A stretch of DNA of 7,991 nt from Methanomassiliicoccales archaeon (lineage in GTDB: Archaea; Thermoplasmatota; Thermoplasmata; Methanomassiliicoccales; JACIVX01): the NCBI GenBank assembly GCA_024464195.1, contig JANHAK010000046.1, positions 1 through 7,991 on the forward strand, in the 5' to 3' direction. This document shows, piece after piece, positions 5,067-7,991 of this stretch. The notes below the pieces were generated by a model, which was given only the letters and a program-made list of their open reading frames with translations, did not search any database and was not told where the DNA came from. Each line of letters starts with the position of its first letter. Position 1 is the stretch's first letter. The position numbers were made by a program, and so were the translations under genes.

Positions 5067-5872
5067 CAAAAAGATTTGAAATAACTTGAAAGATGAACTG
5101 GACACATCGGGTCTAATGAAACTTCAAATGAATCAAAAGTATTAAGCAATCCATTGTAATAGCAAACATGCCTGATACAATTTTCCTTCTTTCCGCTGAT
5201 AATCTTGAGTCCTTCTCTCACCTGGATTGCTGCAATAATGCTCGTCGTCGTGATTTCTGCGGGTATTTTGGGCTCGTAAATTGAAATATCTGCACCGGTA
5301 CAGCTAAATCGTTTCTCGAGAATTTTCATGTGCGTTTTGTTTGTTGCACATTGCAGGCAAGGAGTATCAGGTGGCAGCACAACCTGAATCTTTCCAGTTA
5401 TGCCATCGGTTCCTCCATCAATATACGGAACACCATAATAGTACGCGTGAGCATTCAAGTGCAGTCGAGCACCGATGTTGTCAAAACAACCGAAAACCAC
5501 ATCGTAATCCTTCAAACATCCTAAATCGATTTCCTCGATTCTTGAATTGATCGGTGTGATTCGTATCTCTGAATTAAGTTCTTTTACCCGTTTTGCGATG
5601 ATATCAGTTTTCATCGACTTTCTCGACGCGTCTTCTTCCCTGAAAAAGACACACCGATTGAGATTTGAGCGTACGACGTAATCCATGTCGACAAGCATAA
5701 TCGATTTTACACCAGAAAGTACGAGATTTTTGATGACTTCGTTTCCAAGGGCACCAGCTCCAGCCACAAAGCACCTCGCCGACTGGATTCTTTCCATGTC
5801 GAGCCATCCAATCCTTCTTGATCGATCGAATCTATCATCGTCAATTGCACCCACTTTGATCAAGGCGCTCAT
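5066..5872 (-). CDS. E1-like ubiquitin-activating enzyme (ThiF/UBA fold, minimal form)
   Basis: This 268-residue E1-like protein would adenylate the Ubl C-terminus with ATP and form a thioester. The nucleotide site is clear: RCFVAGAGALGNEVIKNLVLSG with GAGALG at 38-43, then VDMDYVVRSNLNR with Asp62, Asp64, Asn70 and Arg73, Lys88, and CFDN with Asp131. Cys191 in KRFSCTG aligns with the C-T motif of UBA3-type E1s and is the candidate catalytic cysteine. The following AEITTTSIIAAIQVREGLKI matches the conserved E1 crossover helix. Zinc ligands appear to be C172/C175 and C257/H260 (CPVH, where CxxC is usual). The N-terminal RFDRSRRIGWLDMERI resembles UBA3. There is no C-terminal ubiquitin-fold domain and no second adenylation domain, so a homodimer like UBA5 or MoeB is expected. 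It leads the cassette and shows no Shine-Dalgarno site, consistent with a leaderless mRNA. Confidence 0.92.
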   Translation of the reverse strand: MSALIKVGAIDDDRFDRSRRIGWLDMERIQSARCFVAGAGALGNEVIKNLVLSGVKSIMLVDMDYVVRSNLNRCVFFREEDASRKSMKTDIIAKRVKELNSEIRITPINSRIEEIDLGCLKDYDVVFGCFDNIGARLHLNAHAYYYGVPYIDGGTDGITGKIQVVLPPDTPCLQCATNKTHMKILEKRFSCTGADISIYEPKIPAEITTTSIIAAIQVREGLKIISGKKENCIRHVCYYNGLLNTFDSFEVSLDPMCPVHLSSYFKSF

Positions 5873-5892
5873 CTATTGAGAAAATGTGACGG

Positions 5893-5904
5893 CAATAAAT
5901 AAAA
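5893..5904 (-). promoter_or_regulatory. TATA-like box of the E1 gene, probably leaderless
   Basis: The minus strand reads TTTTATTTATTG centred about 27 bases ahead of the E1 ATG at 5872. Archaeal initiation about 25 bases downstream would fall at or next to the ATG. The bases before the ATG (CATTTTCTCAATAG) contain no purine-rich ribosome binding site, which agrees with a leaderless transcript. Confidence 0.5.
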
Positions 5905-5937
5905 CGAGCTTTAAAATTTGAGCCCGTGAGAATCATA

Positions 5938-5947
5938 CTTTATAAAC
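5938..5947 (+). promoter_or_regulatory. Strong TATA-box match facing trpS
   Basis: ACTTTATAAACG spans this site and contains TTTATAAA, the best archaeal TATA match in the window. On the plus strand it would start RNA near 5970, leaving a leader of about 260 bases before trpS. The core is palindromic, so direction is not certain. A weaker element, ACAATAAAAT at 6109-6118, would give a leader of about 90 bases instead. Confidence 0.4.
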
Positions 5948-6068
5948 GAAGGAAGATCCAGTTTCCTTTTTTAAAATAAGAAAATGGCATTTTCATGAGT
6001 ACGAGGCGATCAAAAATGCGTTTTCAAAGTAAGGAAGTGAATTCTAACATAAGGTTACCCTTAGGTTC

Positions 6069-6084
6069 CAATTTGTTCAAATTG
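6069..6084. repeat. Perfect 7-2-7 inverted repeat upstream of trpS
   Basis: CAATTTG (6069-6075) and CAAATTG (6078-6084) are exact inverted repeats with TT between them. The 2-base centre is too tight for a good RNA hairpin but typical of a DNA site for a dimeric regulator. It lies about 30 bases upstream of the ACAATAAAAT element at 6109. The regulator is unknown. Confidence 0.5.
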
Positions 6085-6119
6085 CATGATGAATTCCAGC
6101 ATAGAATTACAATAAAATC

Positions 6120-6151
6120 AGGCTGTTTTCTACTTATCGTCTAGACAGCCT
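6120..6151 (+). repeat. Stem-loop in the trpS leader region
   Basis: AGGCTGT (6120-6126) pairs perfectly with ACAGCCT (6145-6151) around an 18-base loop. No T-run follows, so it is not a simple terminator. It could be a structured part of a trpS leader or an operator. T-boxes are not an archaeal mechanism, and no tRNA-Trp-like element is seen. Confidence 0.45.
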
Positions 6152-6231
6152 AATCCTGACCCTATTGAAAATGCCAGGTTCTTGGAAAAATTCATTACAC
6201 GGCAAGCTCCTTTCCGGCCTGCGGTGCACTA

Positions 6232-7350
6232 ATGAACAATGAGTTTATTGTAACACCTTGGGAAGTTACTGGTGAAATCGATTATGACCTATTGATAGAG
6301 AGATTTGGAACAAAAAGGATCGACAATGAAATGCTTGAAAGACTCTCAAAATACGGTGATTTACACCCGATGCTACGCCGGGGTATTACATACTCTCATC
6401 GGGATCTTGACTGGATCTTAGACAAGTACGATGCTGGTGAAAAATTCGTTCTCTACACCGGTCGAGGCCCATCAGGAAATACTCATATCGGACATCTTGT
6501 CACATGGATGTTTACTAAATATCTTCAAGATGTTTTCGGGGCTAAGCTCTATTTTCAAATGACCGACGACGAAAAATTCCTTTTTAACGATAATTTGACT
6601 CTTGAGGATACAAGAAGAAATGCCTACGAGAACGCCCTTGATGTGATTGCTTTAGGATTCGATCCAGCGAAGACAAAGATCTTCCTCGACACCGAATACA
6701 TTCGAACTCTTTATCCAATCGCGCTCAAAGTCGCAAAGAAGGTCACATTTTCAACGGCACGGGCGGTTTTCGGATTCGACAACAGTAACAACATAGGATC
6801 GATTTTCTACACGAGTATCCAGGCGGCACCAGCTTTCTTGGAGTCTGAATTGCAGGGACGGAATGTGCCTTGTTTGATTCCTTGCGGAATTGATCAAGAC
6901 GCGCATTTCAGGATCGCGAGAGATGCCGCTCCGTTGCTCGGATATTACAAGCCCGCACTCATTCACAACAAAATGTTCCCGAGTCTCATGGGTGGGAATA
7001 AAATGTCATCATCCCAGCCAGAAACAACGATCTTCACAACTGACAATGCACAGGCTATAAAGAAGAAAATTGGTAACGCGTTTACAGGTGGCGCCGTTTC
7101 TGCTACAGAACAGAGAAAACACGGAGGAAAACCAGATGTTTGTTCTGTGTTCAAATATGAATACTTTCTGTTCGAACCTGATGATAAAAAGCTAAATCAC
7201 CTCTACGACGCATGCAAGAGGGGCGAAATCCTATGCGGTGAATGCAAGAAACGACTGACGGAAAGGGTTGTCAAATTCCTTGAATCACACCAAAAGAAAC
7301 GAGAGCAGGCGCGAGAGAAACTTGAAGCGTTTATATTAAGGGATAGATGA
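6232..7350 (+). CDS. trpS: Tryptophanyl-tRNA synthetase (archaeal/eukaryotic type)
   Basis: This 372-residue class I synthetase charges tRNA-Trp in the cytoplasm. Residues 1-60 (FIVTPWEVTGEIDYDLLIERFGT and LHPMLRRGITYSHRDLD) are the N-terminal segment typical of archaeal and eukaryotic TrpRS, absent from bacterial ones. The ATP-binding HIGH motif is literal at 85-88 within GRGPSGNTHIGH, and the KMSKS equivalent is KMSSS at 257-261, followed by QPETTIFTTD. QMTDDEKFLF (109-118) and CLIPCGIDQDAHFRIARD (214-231) are further family segments. The length is normal. No upstream in-frame start exists after the stop at 6166-6168, so ATG 6232 is chosen, with CGGTG as a modest ribosome binding site. Its stop overlaps the trmO start (ATGA), so the two are coupled. 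Confidence 0.96.
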   Translation: MNNEFIVTPWEVTGEIDYDLLIERFGTKRIDNEMLERLSKYGDLHPMLRRGITYSHRDLDWILDKYDAGEKFVLYTGRGPSGNTHIGHLVTWMFTKYLQDVFGAKLYFQMTDDEKFLFNDNLTLEDTRRNAYENALDVIALGFDPAKTKIFLDTEYIRTLYPIALKVAKKVTFSTARAVFGFDNSNNIGSIFYTSIQAAPAFLESELQGRNVPCLIPCGIDQDAHFRIARDAAPLLGYYKPALIHNKMFPSLMGGNKMSSSQPETTIFTTDNAQAIKKKIGNAFTGGAVSATEQRKHGGKPDVCSVFKYEYFLFEPDDKKLNHLYDACKRGEILCGECKKRLTERVVKFLESHQKKREQAREKLEAFILRDR

Positions 7351-7733
7351 TGGAAATCAAACCAATCGGCTACGTGAAAAATAATGCGGAGGAGGATGTT
7401 GATTTCGATGAACTAGTTTCAATCATTGAAATCCTTCCAGACTATGCAGATGGCCTTTATAGGATCGAAGAGTGCGATGAACTTGAGATTATTTTTTATT
7501 TTCACAAATCCAGCTCATATAAATTAAGGGTGCATCCCCATCATGACCCGACACAGCCTGAGGTGGGCGTCTTTTCATCAAGGAGCCCAAACAGGCCAAA
7601 TTTTCTTGGTCTCACGAGGGTCAAATTATTAAAACGCGAGGGAAACGTTCTATTCGTTAAGGGGCTTGATGCCTTTAATGGAACACCGGTCATTGATATC
7701 AAACCAGCGACAAGGCGAGATCAAAGAAAGTAG
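7347..7733 (+). CDS. trmO: TrmO/TsaA family tRNA methyltransferase (YaeB-like)
   Basis: This 128-residue protein belongs to the TrmO (TsaA/VirR, YaeB) beta-barrel SAM-dependent family. In E. coli, TrmO methylates N6-threonylcarbamoyladenosine at position 37 of tRNA-Thr. The signature GVFSSRSPNRPN (74-85) and the terminal DAFNGTPVIDIKP (108-120) are both present, as is the N-terminal PIGYVKN. It is a single-domain form, much shorter than the E. coli protein, as usual in archaea; the methyl target in archaea is less certain. The start is ATG 7347 within ATGATGG, overlapping the trpS stop; the second ATG at 7350 is an equal alternative. AAGGGAT upstream can serve as binding site. Pairing with trpS puts two tRNA-acting enzymes in one transcript. 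Confidence 0.88.
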   Translation: MMEIKPIGYVKNNAEEDVDFDELVSIIEILPDYADGLYRIEECDELEIIFYFHKSSSYKLRVHPHHDPTQPEVGVFSSRSPNRPNFLGLTRVKLLKREGNVLFVKGLDAFNGTPVIDIKPATRRDQRK

Positions 7734-7751
7734 GTAAAGGTATCTCGAAGG

Positions 7752-7772
7752 TGCGCTTTAGCGTATTTTATA
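7752..7772 (+). terminator. Possible terminator of trpS-trmO
   Basis: A small stem, TGCGC (7752-7756) with GCGTA (7761-7765, one G-T pair), surrounds a TTTA loop and is followed by TTTTATAT. It starts 18 bases past the trmO stop. The stem is short and the T-run is interrupted, so this is only a plausible transcription end point. Confidence 0.3.
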
Positions 7773-7907
7773 TCTCAAAACAAAAACATTATCTTAAAAA
7801 TCGGTCGCATTAAAGAACTTTAAATTTGCTTATTGCGGGAATCAAGAAATATAGATAGTCATCTACCAGCATTGAACAATCATTTTGTCAGTATTCAGAA
7901 TCAGAAA

Positions 7908-7932
7908 AACGAATGATGATCATCGATTCGTT
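7908..7932. repeat. Near-perfect 25-base palindrome right of trmO
   Basis: AACGAAT (7908-7914) and ATTCGTT (7926-7932) are exact inverted arms enclosing the perfect 10-base palindrome GATGATCATC (7915-7924) plus a single extra G (7925). It lies just ahead of a TATATAA element at 7944-7950, which suggests an operator for a gene beyond the right edge. It could also fold as an RNA hairpin with one bulged G. Confidence 0.55.
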
Positions 7933-7940
7933 GAACACAT

Positions 7941-7950
7941 TCATATATAA
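7941..7950 (+). promoter_or_regulatory. TATA-like box facing the right edge
   Basis: TCATATATAA followed by an A8 tract (7952-7959) resembles an archaeal promoter for a gene starting beyond 7991. The same A-run is T8 on the minus strand and could instead terminate a leftward gene entering from the right. The window end prevents a decision. Nothing else supportable is seen in 7734-7991. Confidence 0.3.
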
Positions 7951-7991
7951 TAAAAAAAAGCAAAATGACAAATAGTCCTCTGATTTTTATC

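Larger units (their letters stand above)
5873..6231. other. Intergenic region between the divergent E1 and trpS genes
   Basis: This stretch separates the divergent E1 and trpS genes. It holds the E1 promoter (minus), TATA-like elements facing trpS, two inverted repeats described separately, and a 49-codon frame from 5995 to 6144 with no recognisable family. The trpS frame is closed by a stop at 6166-6168, with no alternative start between there and the ATG at 6232, so trpS has either a leader or a promoter close to it. No RNA gene could be folded with confidence. Confidence 0.6.

Noticed and set aside
5995..6144. 49-codon plus-strand frame (starting MSTRRSKMRF) upstream of trpS, with a TATA-like stretch about 20 bases before it
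   Set aside because: The translation has no recognisable domain, and its end runs through the 6120-6151 stem-loop. It is kept only as part of the leader observation.
6086..6159. Possible C/D box sRNA (ATGATGA at 6086-6092, CTGA at 6156-6159)
   Set aside because: No internal D' or C' boxes with correct spacing and no terminal stem are seen; the two short motifs are expected by chance.
7913..7983. Possible C/D box sRNA (ATGATGA at 7913-7919, CTGA at 7980-7983) with A/T flanks that could pair
   Set aside because: The C box is part of the 25-base palindrome, the internal boxes are degenerate and about 30 bases apart, and the would-be guide is almost pure A/T.
1..7991. Mobile elements, CRISPR arrays or prophage genes
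   Set aside because: No transposase or integrase frames, no regularly spaced direct repeats and no target-site duplications are visible; the window is compact and gene-ordered.

Overview
This window is archaeal. It carries an archaeal/eukaryotic-type ribosomal protein and RNA polymerase cluster (L18e, L13, S9, RpoN), archaeal-type TrpRS, TATA-like elements 25-35 bases ahead of genes instead of bacterial -10/-35 boxes, and a tRNA without encoded CCA. Purine-rich (GGTGA-type) ribosome binding sites precede most operon-internal genes. Gene content and order look euryarchaeal, perhaps Thermoplasmatota, but I cannot fix the lineage from sequence alone. By eye there is no abrupt change in base or codon use that would mark a recently acquired island.

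Layout. Positions 251-1733, minus strand: a housekeeping operon read right to left as rpl18e, rpl13, rps9, rpoN, then tRNA-Pro(GGG). Positions 2006-3593, plus strand: a two-gene unit encoding an endonuclease IV-like TIM-barrel protein and a 6-phospho-3-hexuloisomerase (SIS domain). Positions 3561-5872, minus strand: an E1-like enzyme, a ubiquitin-like protein (Ubl) ending exactly in Gly-Gly, an E2-like enzyme and a JAMM isopeptidase, in that transcription order. Positions 6232-7733, plus strand: overlapping trpS and trmO. The gene-free stretches (1-250, 1734-2005, 5873-6231, 7734-7991) hold promoter-like elements, T-runs and several inverted repeats, but no convincing further genes.

The highlight is 3561-5872, a compact ubiquitin-like conjugation cassette. 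The E1 (P-loop-like GAGALG, D62/D64/N70/R73/D131, candidate catalytic Cys191) would adenylate the Gly79 carboxylate of the Ubl and form a thioester. The E2 (HPN motif at 89-91, Cys102) would take over the thioester and deliver the Ubl to a target. The JAMM protein (E72, H135, H137, S145, D148, in a context very like Rpn11/CSN5) would remove it. Ubl, E2 and JAMM are translationally coupled with 0 or overlapping bases between them. No RING-type E3 is visible in the window. Such E1-E2-Ubl-Rpn11 clusters are known from Caldiarchaeum-type archaea and Asgard archaea, and related operons occur in bacteria. An E3-less cassette with a Ubl that needs no C-terminal trimming, in what may be a euryarchaeal genome, is the part most worth following up.
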